64,000 nt of DNA. Source: Escarpia spicata (taxonomy: Eukaryota; Annelida; Polychaeta; Sabellida; Siboglinidae). The DNA lies in NCBI GenBank assembly GCA_963995525.1, contig OZ023218.1:48824741-48888740 (forward strand), in the 5' to 3' direction. A program made the position numbers and the translations under genes. The notes below the pieces were generated by a model, which was given only the letters and a program-made list of their open reading frames with translations, was not told the origin of the DNA and searched no databases. The stretch's first letter is position 1. Each line of letters begins with the position of its first letter. Of the stretch, positions 41,364-53,993 are shown in pieces.

Positions 41364-44300
41364 CACCACTTTTGGCACCCCTGTTGAAAGCGAGCGAGAG
41401 TTTGAAATTACAGAAAGCTCTTTTTTTTAAATAATAAGCCGTTTATGACGAATATATATAACATTTCAATAAACTCAGGAATTGTCGAACTTAAAAAAAC
41501 ATTTAAACTTGTTATTTACATAAGTTGCTATGACAACCCATCGGCTTCGATGTGCGCCGACTTGTTACGTTACGTCGAAAGCGCAGACGTGCCAGATTAT
41601 ATTAATTGCGTTGTTGTGAGTATTCATGTTATAATATGTATTTAAATTATACTTGGAGTAGTTAAGTTTTATTTAACCACGACTAATGTAAATATGTAAT
41701 GAAAATGCAGTTTATATTATCGACACTGCAGACCATGTTGTGTTGGGTATGGGCGATAAAAGAACACTTGCTGCCTTATCGTCGTAATAAATACGCTGTT
41801 GGTATAACTTAGTGTTTTTTTACAGTAGCGAATATCCAGGCGTTATCAGGTTTTCATACATGTACCGCAAGTTATATGAACGTAAATCCACGACAAAATT
41901 TCGTAGCCAGACGCCAGGGCAAAAACCAAACTTGCAAATATTGCTCTAGAATCTGGTTTTCTAGTTGTTTCCAACTCGCAGCAGTGTCGATTGTTTCGGC
42001 CCATGGGCCGAATCATCCATCATGCAATTGGTGAACATGGCCCGCGTGGGCCGAACTTGCGTTTGGACGCATTCTAACTGACCATTGTTATTGTAATCAA
42101 CTGGAAGGTGAAATTGACTTGTGTATTTTAACTGGTAAATGTTTCAAGAATCATGATATTACTTACAGTATTTTCGACTTGCGTATTCTCCATGGGAACC
42201 CTATAAATGTTTTAAGAATTATTACATTACTTGCAAGTATTTTGACGTGCGTATTACGATCATACTTTATTTTGTTAATGTAATAACTATAACCAACGGC
42301 AACGTGAGCCGAATTGTCCATCCTTAGATTTTCTCCAATTTGAATTCCCACTGTTGCTTGGGCTGAAACATCCGACATCACATAGCTGATTTTTGTGAAG
42401 TGGACCGAACAGTGTGTCGGTGTGGGTCGAAACATCTAGGCCGAACCATTGGTGTGCATGGTCTGTGGTGGGTCGAATCCGTCTTGGGCCAAAACATCCG
42501 GGACCCGCTCGCAGAAGTGCCAGATCTACCGCTTTTGGCGGTGGACCTCAAGCTGATAATTTCACAGTCAACCGCTTTAGTGCCAAAATCTACAGTCTCA
42601 TCAATATTTCATGGTATAATTGTTTTCTGTTTTTAAATCGACATAAACAGAGTTTTAAAAGCAATTATTAATTTGTTATCCAATTATACTGCCTAACCAA
42701 CATGTTACATTTAAAAATCGCCAAAATAAGGAAACTTACCCTAAAATTGAACAATTACCCAGCCTTGAAGCGATTCCCTTTCCCATATATATACTCCCCC
42801 TCATGACTGCTGCACGAGGCGCATCGTACCAGTTCCTCATCTACCAAATCCGATAAATCTACTGCTTTTTTACTACTTGGCTCCTCTGCTTTTGGCAACA
42901 TTCTTTTAACAGACTAATCTGTATAAACTGTGGTTGCAATCAACATAATGATGTTATGAGGTGTCATTCAACAGTTTACCCATTCAACTAGTCAGCCTTT
43001 CTCAGAACATTATCAATTATTATCGCCAAACCGACCTTTCTGTGCTGGCACTAATGCCTGAAGGTGGTCACTCCCAGAGTGCGTGTCGTCTCCAGTGGTA
43101 CTTTTACCACCCAAATGGAGATGGACCATCATCACCCTGATCTCTGTGTCACTGTCCCTTATAGTGAGGGCTGGCATTTTACACCATTTATGCCATACCT
43201 AGTTATTCTGGGTTTTTAACTCAGGCAGATAAGCTAACGACTTCACCACCATGGTGTCTTATCTTAGTATTCAGTATGGTTTAACTTTAGCATAGCCCAG
43301 CTCCTTAGTCGTGAACTTATTACTAGGAAATTATTCCCCCCACAGATCAAGCCATATATATGTTTTCTATCTAAATCGAGTCAATGTTAATACATAGCAG
43401 CAATACAAATTGTATCACGACTTTGGTTACCTATAGCTTAAGTCTTAACATTTTAAGACTCATTTCCTGGACCATTCTATGTGTGTATTCCATTGTACAA
43501 TACCTTCGTGTTGCCACAAAGAATGAGAAGAAATGTGATCGAAACAATTGATTAATAGTGCATTTATCGGCTACACCAAAAACCAAAGTGGCCAAAGTGT
43601 TTAGTCTGTAATACTGCCATGATATGCACTATGTTATAATGAGGTCACATGACGTAACATGAGCTCTTTTGGGGAGTGCGTGACTATGTTCTGTTTAAAA
43701 TCAGCAATTTTGTATTGTGTAATTAATTTTTTTAATTGTTTATTTCACATAAATACTGTAACCATATATATTTAGATAGCAGTCATTTGTAGTATATACA
43801 AATATTTCCATTAATTAGAACTAATTTAAAGGAAATAAAAAAATATACAATTTAAACATTATATTATAATGTGAACATGGAATTTTGTTCAAACATGAAC
43901 CATATTTTTATGTTGACCTGGTGCAATATACAATTTATAACAAAATGCGATAAATACATATATCCCATTTAAAAAAACATGCACAAATTAAGAAAGTAAT
44001 ATTTTTCCCAACATTAAATTGACATTGATCAGCACATTTTGATCAAACACCAAATTTGTTTTCAACCAGTCAACACTGCTTCGTCCCTCTTTCCACTCGG
44101 CATAATGAAATAAGATGAGTTTATCGTGATTGGACAAAAACATATGGATTTATTGCATTTTGGTAAACGTACTTTTATGTGAGATATTGTAAACATTTGA
44201 GCCCTTGATACTATTCTCCTTGATTTATAATTCTTCTTAAAATATTCCAGCATCATGTACAAATTCCCATTTAATTTCTGTGAATGAAGCACGAAAAGGA

Positions 44301-44442
44301 ATTTTTTCCCCAAACCAACAAAATGGATCTCTGACCTCTTACCTGAAAATCAACCATTCAAATGCAACCCACTGCATTTCTGTAAAATTTCTTAAATGTT
44401 TCAGGTTTGAAGTGTCGACAGTTGATAGTATAATCTGCAATA
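41364..44442. other. Intergenic region upstream of CFAP298
   Basis: No gene supported. Contains a cluster of gggccgaa/ttcggccc words at 41990-42060 and 42360-42510, a dispersed repeat at 42987-43085 shared with 6113-6215, and AT-rich sequence at 43700-44050. The CFAP298 promoter should lie near 44300-44440; no TATA box is evident. Confidence 0.45.
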
Positions 44443-47400
44443 ATGGTTAAATTGCACATCAAGAAAGGCGATGAAAGCCAGTTCCTGTACAACACAACTG
44501 TTGAGATTGCCGTAGAAGATCTTCTGGCAGAAATTATGCCGATTTACAACGGACGATTGAAGGTGCATCGCATTTGTCCAGGTGAGTAGAGAAGAAACTG
44601 CAGTAACAAAAAAGGCATCATTGGTATTAACAAATGTGGTACCACCCTTGTTCATTGCTGTGTGATTTATGCAATACGTACCTCAGAAACTCTGTCTCAG
44701 GTGCTGTGGCGCACAGTGGTGCAGTGGCTTGATCATCGGACTCAATTGAGAGAACCTGGATTTAAATCCTGTGCTGCCATGTCGAACCTTGGGCAACTTC
44801 GTTCACTGTATATTGCTCCAGTTCACTCAGCTGTATGAATGAGTACTTGGCTATAGAGAATGGTGGAAATTTGTGTGCGAATAGTCGTTGCGCATTAACT
44901 ACAGTATGGCTGAATGCATTCCAGAGAAGTCAAGATGTTGTTTGATTGAGCAGGTCTGCCAGGGGTAAAGTATAAAGTACTTTAAGCTGTCTTAAGGACT
45001 GGGTACTGATACTGTATACAGGGATGAGAAATTTCTGGTTTTTGCCGGAATTCTGGTTTTTATACTGCTCCAAAGATCACTTTTGTGAATCGTGTAAATC
45101 CGGGGAGAAAAAAATGAATGTTGGGGGGGTAGGGCATATAAAATCGTGGACAATTCACTGATGATCTATCTGCGGATTGAGTTAACCATCTATCCACCGG
45201 GTGTCGCCACGTGCTGATGACGCTGCCTGGCGATTAGAGACAGAACCGACCCAACCGAACCTGTGAATCTGCAAAGTAAAACCCTTAGTTCTGTCGGCTG
45301 TTTGCTTCAGCGCTTTTGAAGCGCGCGCACAAAAGCAGTCGACCAATAGGAAACGACGATGTACTATGTGGAGATGTCGATCATTTTCGAACACAATGGC
45401 TAATCGACGATTTGTTGTACGGCAATACAAATGTTGCATGAAGGACATTGATAAAAGTGTCAAGAATAAGTGGAATTGGGCGTGGCTGGAGAGATCGGCT
45501 AGAGACACTATGTTGGATATATTCATCAGTAATTTATCAGCACCAGGAAAAGCCTACTGTTTGTGGTGCGAGGCCGATGTCAACTATGCGAATTGGATCC
45601 TACAGGCTACAGTCAGAGGGGAACCGAAGGCATTGAAGTACACACGCTGGCACTGCCCACGCTGGTCACCAATGTTCTATTAGAACCTGAACAGAGGGCG
45701 TATCACATGGAAGTTCGCCGATTCCATGTAGACAACACACTTCCACAAGCACCCACAAGTTCCAGATTGGACTCGTGGTTGGCTACCATATTATCTACTG
45801 GCAAGTTCCCAGCCTTGTCAAAGCTGGTGGCTGCAATGATGATCTGCTTTCATGGTCCTCAAGTGGAAGGGTGTTTTAGTCACATGTCTAGCATCATGAA
45901 TACTGCCACTGCCAGAAAGAATGTTAGTACATTCAACACTATCCAGACAGTGAAGTACTCCCTCGTGGCAAGCAACAAGACTGCTATACAGGACTTCCAC
46001 AAACAGGACTCCTCGCCTCGTTCACAACACGAGGGGTGCACACAAAATGTACTCCATCCATCTTACCGAGGAAGGAAAGATGAAGGAGGAGAAGAAAACT
46101 GAGCTGAACATGTCAAAGACGAAGGCAGCCACCAAGTACAAAGCTAAGGAAGCAGTTGAGCTGACAATGAAGAAAGCTAGAACGGCCCATCAGTGGGCTG
46201 TTTTGACAAAGCTGGCTAAGGAGAAAGCTGCCCATCAGCCAACTCGGGTTCAGCCCAAAAAATATAATTAACAAGTGAGTTAGTACTATGACAATGTGTG
46301 CGTGAGTCCGTGTGCTTTTTTTGCTATTGGAAATGTTAAGATTTTCTATTTAATATTGCTCAAAATACACCATATGTCGTCTACAATTAAAAAATATTTC
46401 TGAGGAGTCCCCCCCTCCCCCTGATTAGATGAGACAGTCCTCTCGGGCTGAAATGTGGGCCACAGCAAAATTTCCGGTTTTTTCTCTGAATGTCACTCTC
46501 ATCCCTGCTGTATAAGAACTTACCTTTTAATATGCATGTAGTGGGTGGTATCAAGATGTAAAATGAAGTAAGGATGTATAACTATTTTGTTATGTGATTT
46601 TAATAAATCTTTCAATTAACCGATATGAGCAGACGTATTTTTACGTATGTCAAGAAAAACAATAATGATATGTTACAGCTGTGAATACACCAACTATTGC
46701 TCTGCACTTATTGGTCAATCATCAGGGGGTGTCCGAATATGTCCGTCACTGGGAACAATGACATTTCACCAGTGTAGTCCCCTCCATAACCACATTCTGA
46801 GTAAACCACTGCTAAAATACATTTTATCTAACACATACCACAAGGTACTTCAATAACATTTTACATATGCATTTTAAGATGAAATTTTCTTTTAATTCTG
46901 AGTAGCTTGTTGAAATTCAATTTTGTTTATATAATTATTACTGGTAACCTGTAATCAACACTAGCCATGATGCTTACAGAAATAGAAGAACTTGCGGATG
47001 TTGGGATCACGCTACCTCCAAACATGCAGGGGCTGACAGATGATCAGATTGAAGACTTACATCTGAAGGACGAGTGGGCAGACAAGTGTGTGCCCAGTGG
47101 CGGACATGTGTTCAAGAAAGACAAGCTGGGGCGGAGGAACGGCATGGGTGAGTGGGAGTGGAGTAATTAGGAGTATGGAGAACACCCTCGTGGAGATAAC
47201 GTCTCATGGATTTAACCCATCACAGACCTTAATAGATAATTAATCGTGGACATACCCTCACAGGCATAACCCTTCAAAACATAACCCCCTCATGAACATA
47301 ACCCCCTCACAGACGTAACCCTTCAGGTCCTCACGTAAAACCCCTCACAGGCAAACCCCTCAAACAAAACCCCTCACAGACAAATTCATCTAATGCATAG

Positions 47401-50400
47401 TAATGACAATTCTTTTTTGAGTATTTTGTTATATATTTTTAAGTGTTGATAGCTAATCTAATTCAAATAGTTCACACTGGCTGGTGTGGTTTTGATGTTT
47501 AGTATGGATTTCTTTTAGCACCTAATGAAAAGATGGCCGAACTACTGAAGAAAACTATAAAAGAAGCAAAGGATATGATTTCGAAGGTAAGTAACACGTT
47601 ATTTTACTTTGTGATGTTGACATGTTGTTAGGGTCTTCGTGGATTATTATGTTCAGAATTTAGGACTGCCACATTATTATTACTGGCACGTACACATGAT
47701 AGATTGATTTGACCAGTACTGATAAATTGATTTGATCAGTCTTTGTTCAGAACCTTGATACATATAATTGAAAGTAATAACATTATAGTCCGTTTCTGAT
47801 ACATTGTTCCTTGCCTTGGCCTCATCTTGGTATATTATTTTATGAAAGTATTACTACTGACCCCTTGCATAACACAGTGAGTGCCATTGGCCAAGGTGTC
47901 ATACACTCGTCACCTGCCCCATGTCACAGGCTGTCATTGCGGTACCATGTAAAAGTACAGAAAGATAAGTTCTTATATAGCCCAGTATCCAGTCCTCAGG
48001 ACTGCTCAAAGCACTTTACACTTTACTCCCTGGCAGACCTGTTCAATCAAACACCATCTCGACTTCTAAAATGTTATTGAAGTACCTTGTGGTATGTGTT
48101 AGATAGAATGTATTTTAGCAGTGGTTTACTCAGAATGTGGTTATGGAGGGGACTACACTGGTGAAATGTCATTGTTCCCAATGACGGACATATTCGGACA
48201 CCCCCTGATGATTGACCAATAAGTGCAGAGCAATAGTTGGTGTATTCACAGCTGTAACGCATATCATTATTGTTTTTCTTGACATACGTATAAATATGTC
48301 TGCTCATATCGGTTAATTGAAAGATTTATTAAAATCACATAACAAAATAGTTATACATCCTTACTTCATTTTACATCTTGATACCACCCACTACATGCAT
48401 ATTAAAAGGTAAGTTCTTATACAGTATCAGTATCCAATCCTTAGGACAGCTTAACGCACTTTATACTTTACTCCCTGGCAGACCTGTTCAATCGAACACC
48501 ATCTCGACTTCTCTGGGAAGCACCCAGCTGTGCTGCAATTAATGCGCGAAGACTATTCGTATGCAAAATAGTGAGCTGGAACTGGAGCAACGTAGAGTGA
48601 ACAAACTTACTCAAGGTTCGACACAACAGCACAGGATTCAAACCTAGGTTCTCTCAGTCGAGATTCGGAAGCTCTAGCCACTGCACCACTGCGCTTTATT
48701 ATATCAAATTAATTATATAGAATATTTCTTAATTTTACTCAGTCTCTTATTTCCTCCCAGCTCTCTGCAAAGCTTAATCCTGCTCATTTAGTCTCAGCAA
48801 CAAACGATTTTGGTTGGACAAAAATGTTAACAAAGCTTTCTCACCTGAAAAGGGTTCGTTGGTGGTATGTCTCACCACCAAAAAAAAACCTCCCGAATCC
48901 ACCCATGACAGAACCTCTTTTTCGGCTCAAATCCAAGATGGCCAACATTATACAAGGAGTAATATTCAAATGGACCTAATTTTGGAACTAAGCAAAATAA
49001 AACACGTTTGAGGTGTAATTTCCAACTAACTTTAGGATGTCCATTCGTTCGGTGACACTTTGGATTGGATGTCGTTAGAGATCTCGATCCAGCAGTGCAT
49101 TCTCTCCTGCCTTTTCAGTGTCCTCTTTCGAGGAAGATGAAGACAGAGGTGGACTTTTTCAGTGCTGCATACTTCCTGAGAACGGTCACTTTGCCAATTT
49201 CATATGTGCAGAAAGAGCAGAGCCTCTGAGAGGGCTGGATCCAGATTCTTCTTCAATGTAGTGATGCATATTGTCTGTTTCGATGTCACCATGTACAGGT
49301 TATCACTCTTATCTGTGGCATCAGCATGATGTATTATGAGTTGAAATACGTATGACACCTAAATGTGTGTTTATAACTTCATTTCGTTACAAAGTCATGC
49401 CACTTTGGTCCGAATCCAGCTTATTTCTAGATTATTTTATCAAATTTTGCCTTGACCTTGCCCTTATCGCATGACTGAGACCTCTAACGACCGGTGGATT
49501 TGGGTGGTTTTTTTTGGTGGTGAGACATACCACCAATGAACCCATTTCAGGTGAGAAAGCTTTGTTAACATTGTTGTCCAACCTCTATGCCGTACCCAAA
49601 CTATTGCTGTTTACAATATTACATTTACACATTTTGAAGTTCTTTGTTTTGGCCAATCGATTGATAAGGCTACTGTCGATATAGCCTCAACCTGTCTGCT
49701 TGAATAATGTCCAAGATGTAGCACTGTGTGTATATCAGAAACCAATTAGTATTCTCCTGTGCTGGATTGACAGAAAAACGTTGACGCTAACAAGGAGCTG
49801 ACCTACAGCAATGTGAAGGAAGCACTGGACATTTTACGGGGCGCAGTCATGATAGTCTACCCCATGGGTCTGCCCCCTCACGACCCTATTAAGATGGAGT
49901 TTGACAATGAGGAAGACCTCAGCGGTACACAGGTGGGTGCTGATGGTTTACTAGCCACCAATGTCTGTTAAAATTACTGTTCTTATTGAGTGTCTTTTTA
50001 TAATCGACCTAGCATATGTTTGTTGTGCTAATGGTTACCTTTCCTTTGCATCTCACGCACCAAATTTTCAGTGGTTTGTTTTCAACATCAGGATGGAGCC
50101 ATAATGCTTGTAATTTTTGAAATGCACAATGCTGTTTGTTTTTTGACATTTTATTGTTATTCACTCTAACTTGTCACGTTTTTTCTTTACTTGCAATATT
50201 TTGATGATGATGGAAAAAACTTAATGTTAAATCCATCGTTTAGACTGACATGGCAGATCGTTTTGCATGTGTGTGTGTTTCAAAGAGAGATCTTTTTTAT
50301 TTTGTAAAATGTCTGGTTTGATTCGGCAGGCCTCGCTTGATGTCATCGAACCAGACAGTGCCTCACTCTGGTGGGCAGGAAAGGAGATGGTTCGGGGAAA

Positions 50401-52807
50401 GAAGTTGTGTGACTTTGTAGGGAAGAACGAAAAGACAAAGATTGTTTGTAAATTGCAAAAGGTGAGGATTCTCGGATGCATTGTCAACACGGATAAAGTT
50501 AACTCCAACATATATAAAATCAACCCGGCTGAAATGTTCAGATAGTTTCATGCATTTTATCACTTGCATAAAGGGAAGTCTCAGATATCAGAGTAATGGT
50601 AAACATGTTTTATTTATTCAACTACATGTAGTGTTAAATGACTATTGTCACTGATTGACTGTCAAGATGTGATCAGTCGCCAGTCATTGTTACATGTCAA
50701 ATAAAAAACATCCCATAATCTAAGTACTTACAATCACTCTCCTTTTGGTGAAATGTTGAATTATACAAATATCTATCATTACATGGCAGTAATGTCATCA
50801 TTCAGAACATCCGATGAACACGATTCACCATTCCACTCCATTCTGTAGGTGTGTATCAGTACACCGAACTATTGATACATCATGATAGATGATGTGATGA
50901 TAGTGTACTAGGGATAGTAAACTACACTGAACTGTCGATGGTAACAATGGGTGGAAAATAGATCAGCAGGGTTACTGGTACGAGACAAAGAAAATGTTCG
51001 TTTATTGACCTAGCATCAACAGTTTTTAACAATAACTGACATTCAGGTATCCACAATTTTAATAATCAACCACATATAATTCCATTATTGTTTGGGATTG
51101 CTTTTCCTGGGTATTTGCTAATCTATGAAATTATTTGGAAGCTATAACAATAGTATTGCAATAGTTATATGTCTATTGCAATAGTAAACCTATTGCCAAT
51201 AGTCACCCCAACCGTTTTGTCATTGTTCCGCCACCATTCCGTGTCTGTTCACCAAATATGGAAGCCATGAGGTCTTTCAGATTTTGTGGTGTTCCTGATG
51301 TTGAATCTTGCTGATTTATGATTGTAGAAGGGCCAGGGAGCCCCAGGCAGGGAGGCTGTCATCAGTGACGAAGAAAAGAAGTCAATGATGGCATATTACT
51401 ACAAGAAACAAGAGGAGATGAAGGTAGGACTCGAGGTCAAATATGCTGATTCGGAATTATTATGGGATGAGTGTTTTGCCGATTTTGTTGACAACCTGAT
51501 GAGTTCCTAAAGGAAACTTTCTGTTTTCAAGTTAAATTTTTAAATTACAATAAAGTTCTTCAATTAAAATTAAACATTGGATTCGAAGAAGTAAATTTCA
51601 AATTGCTGCAGACAAATAAATTGGAAAATTTAGAGAACTCACAAATGGGCAAACAAGGTGATGCTGAAATCAAGGATGGCCTTGGAAATCATAAATTAGT
51701 CCACATTGTTGATGACACAACAATTTGATAGAAAGAGACCAAAATGATAGCAGACATATGTGTTTGTGATAGGATAGTTTTGATGACACCTTATATCAAG
51801 TAAGGATGTTTGCTTTCCTCTCTACTGTATGATTCTATTATGGGAAACATTTAAAAAATGAGAATTCTGTAGAAGTATTTTGTACAGTAGAAATTCATAC
51901 AACAAATCTTGTTGGTTGGGTTGGGGAGGTATTCCACAGTAGAACAGTAGATTCATTTACATACTAATCTGTTTGGATTACCTCTATTTTGACAGCAAAT
52001 CAAAATAATGGCAATGCCGGCAAAGCAAACTTATTTAATTCTTCATTCCTTCTGTAATTTCGATCATGTTTTCCACTAGTGACAGTTTGTTGAACATACT
52101 GGCAGTAACTTACCAACGGGAGCAGATGATTTGACTGGTATTATCAAGTACAAAGATGTGCTCATCGGTGTGATATTTTACGGAAAACTGAACTTTGAAG
52201 GGATCAGTGTGGCATTAATAAAAAAAACTACTCCAGTAAGCAGTGAATATGCAACAAATTGGATATTACCTTCCCTGAAGGCCAATTTTGATACTACCCT
52301 TTGTATTCCTTATTTCGAGGTCTAGCATATTATATAGATCTTGGGATTACCAGATTTGTTGACATATTAGCGAATTAAGTACCTCACTATAACTAATCTA
52401 GCCGGATTATCGTAATAACTGTGTTTTCAAACACCAAAATAATCTAGAAAAATAATTATTTTCTGTTCTGGATTTTTTCAGACACCTGTTATATTTACAT
52501 GTCTGAATATATACAGTCTATAATGACTATGTTTTGGACACCAAAATATTTTTGCACTGTTTGTTTTCAGTCAGCTGATTAAAAAAATTATGTTAGGTGT
52601 CCAAATCCTTACAATCGTTATGGTACCATATTTTTTCCTTACAATCTATCCCTGCTACAGGGTTCTCACTGTGAGTTTTGTTTGCACCAACAGAAGCTGG
52701 ATGCTGACGCAGAAGACGCATACATGGACTCTCAGTGGGCTGACAGTCAGGCCCTCAAGAAACAGTTTCAGGGCCTCAGTAACATAAAGTGGGGAGGAGG
52801 GAAGTAA
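44443..52807 (+). CDS. CFAP298: Cilia- and flagella-associated protein 298 (C21orf59 homologue), 7 exons
   Basis: Needed for assembly of outer dynein arms and cilia motility in vertebrates. Exons: 44443-44581, 46980-47147, 47519-47586, 49774-49932, 50330-50461, 51328-51423 and 52694-52807. They total 876 bases, 291 residues, against 290 in human. All junctions are GT-AG and in frame. Visible blocks: start MVKLHIKKGDESQFLYN, VYNGRLKV-like IYNGRLKVHRICP, LPPNMQGLTDDQIEDLHLKD, CVPSGGHVFKKDKLGRRNGM, RGAVMIVYPMGLPPHDPI, LWWAGKEMVRGKKL, FVGKNEKTKIVCKLQ and SNIKWGGG-type end. No disruption; it appears functional. Introns carry SINEs, an hAT relic and a TIR element. The downstream neighbour is EVA1C in tail-to-tail orientation. 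Confidence 0.97.
44697..45018 (+). repeat. tRNA-derived SINE, left copy (5' part)
   Basis: A-box-like gtggtgcagtggctt and B-box-like ggatttaaatcc resemble a tRNA head. The body continues to ctgtata at 45012-45018, where an hAT element interrupts it; it resumes at 46508-46860. The reverse complement is at 48073-48710. Confidence 0.75.
45019..46507 (+). mobile_element. Internally deleted hAT element
   Basis: 1,489 bp. Ends cagggatgagaa...tctcatccctg are inverted and typical of hAT. The flanking duplication is ctgtata, 7 bases perfect (8 with a mismatch), and the uninterrupted SINE at 48410 shows the empty site. Coding remnants: a BED-finger-type N-terminal piece (WNWAWLERSA, CLWCEADVNYANW) in one frame and a C-terminal dimerisation-like piece (QVEGCFSHMSSIMNTATARK) in another. 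The catalytic middle is missing. Confidence 0.85.
46508..46860 (+). repeat. SINE, left copy (3' part)
   Basis: Continues the SINE after the hAT element. About 345 bases are an almost perfect inverted match to 48073-48420. Confidence 0.9.
47970..48710 (-). repeat. SINE, right copy, inverted (plus an adjoining partial copy)
   Basis: 48073-48710 is the full element in minus orientation, ending at the tRNA-like head (gaacctaggtttgaatcctg on the minus strand, B box). 47970-48072 is an extra partial copy in the same orientation. Confidence 0.85.
48812..49583. mobile_element. MITE-like element with about 85-bp TIRs
   Basis: GGTTGGACAAAAATGTTAAC... at the left matches the reverse complement of ...GTTAACATTGTTGTCCAACC at the right, including the ggtggtatgtctcaccacc palindrome. 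772 bp, no transposase. Lies in CFAP298 intron 3. Confidence 0.75.
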
Positions 52808-52975
52808 ACCCACCAATCCATAGATACCTCCAGTGTTCAGCGAACCTCCAAGGTGGAGAGGGAATGGGTTTTGTTAACGGGAAAGTAGTTTACGACCTTG
52901 TCTGTTCTTTTAGCCAGAAGCATGTTACAATCGGTTGGCCAAAACCTGCTCAAACAGCTGCACCAGTCACCTGTG

Positions 52976-53235
52976 AGCAGTGAAAGTGTGTTGTATCTGA
53001 TGTACACATGTGAGCAGTGAAAGTGTGTTGTATCTGATGTACACATGTGAGCAGTGAAAGTGTGTTGTATCTGATGTACACATGTGAGCAGTGAAAGTGT
53101 GTTGTATCTGATGTACACATGTGAGCAGTGAAAGTGTGTTGTATCTGATGTACACATGTGAGCAGTGAAAGTGTGTTGTATCTGATGTACACATGTGAGC
53201 AGTGAAAGTGTGTTGTATCTGATGTACACATTTTC
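52976..53235 (+). repeat. 37-bp minisatellite after CFAP298
   Basis: About seven units of gagcagtgaaagtgtgttgt + atctgatgtacacatgt, beginning 170 bases past the CFAP298 stop, probably in its 3' UTR. Each unit is almost identical. Confidence 0.95.
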
Positions 53236-53300
53236 ACGAATGCAATAGCAACACAGTCTGAAGCGTGTTCCTGTGTACATTCTCACGATTGTTTCATTAT

Positions 53301-53993
53301 CATTAGGCCTACATTGAAATATTTGTCTTACTGTTTCTGCCTAAATTCATTACCAGTTTAATCCAGAAAGAAGATAAACTGATTGTGGTCCTTCAATTCA
53401 TAACAGAACAAGCTGGAATAAAATGTATGTAACAAGGACTGCATGTTTATCCTCTTGCAAAGCATTCCTCATTTTAACTAGTAGCTGCAGTAACTGTATT
53501 GTTTAAGTTACTAATGTAAGTAATATATTTAAGGTGACTTCGTGTTGCTGAATATCGTTTTTATGTTCGAGTGTGTTGTGTAATTTTGAAGTTAGTTTCC
53601 TTGCGGGTATTGTGTGTTGCCAAAAAGCTGGCTTAAATCCCAGAAAGATGGAGCCAGTCAGTGGTACCATCTGGTGGCGATTATGTGCATTACAAAATGT
53701 TGTATACTCCCCAGGTGGCAGCACATATTTGAGAACAAACCAGCGCCACCCAGTGAATATTGTTCTGCTAGTGTCTTGCAAGTGTGGGGAAATTTGTTTT
53801 TATTGTAGATATGATTGGATGTGTTGTCATTAAATTAGATTAAATCAATGACTTGATTAACCTTGGTGATTTTTAGTCCAGTTTGTTCTGTTATGAATTG
53901 AAGGATCACGATCAGTTTACCTTCTTTCTGCCATGGTCGTGAATTTTCCAGAGGCAGAAACAGTAAGCCAAATATTTCTATCTAGGCCTAATG
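53301..53993. mobile_element. Palindromic (fold-back) element with about 105-bp arms
   Basis: CATTAGGCCTA...aattcataacagaaca at 53301-53408 is inverted at 53882-53993. The interior has no conserved frame. Lies in the interval between CFAP298 and EVA1C. Confidence 0.7.

Noticed and set aside
52837..53286. Overlapping minus-strand frames rich in His, Thr and Ser
   Set aside because: Artefacts of the 37-bp minisatellite.
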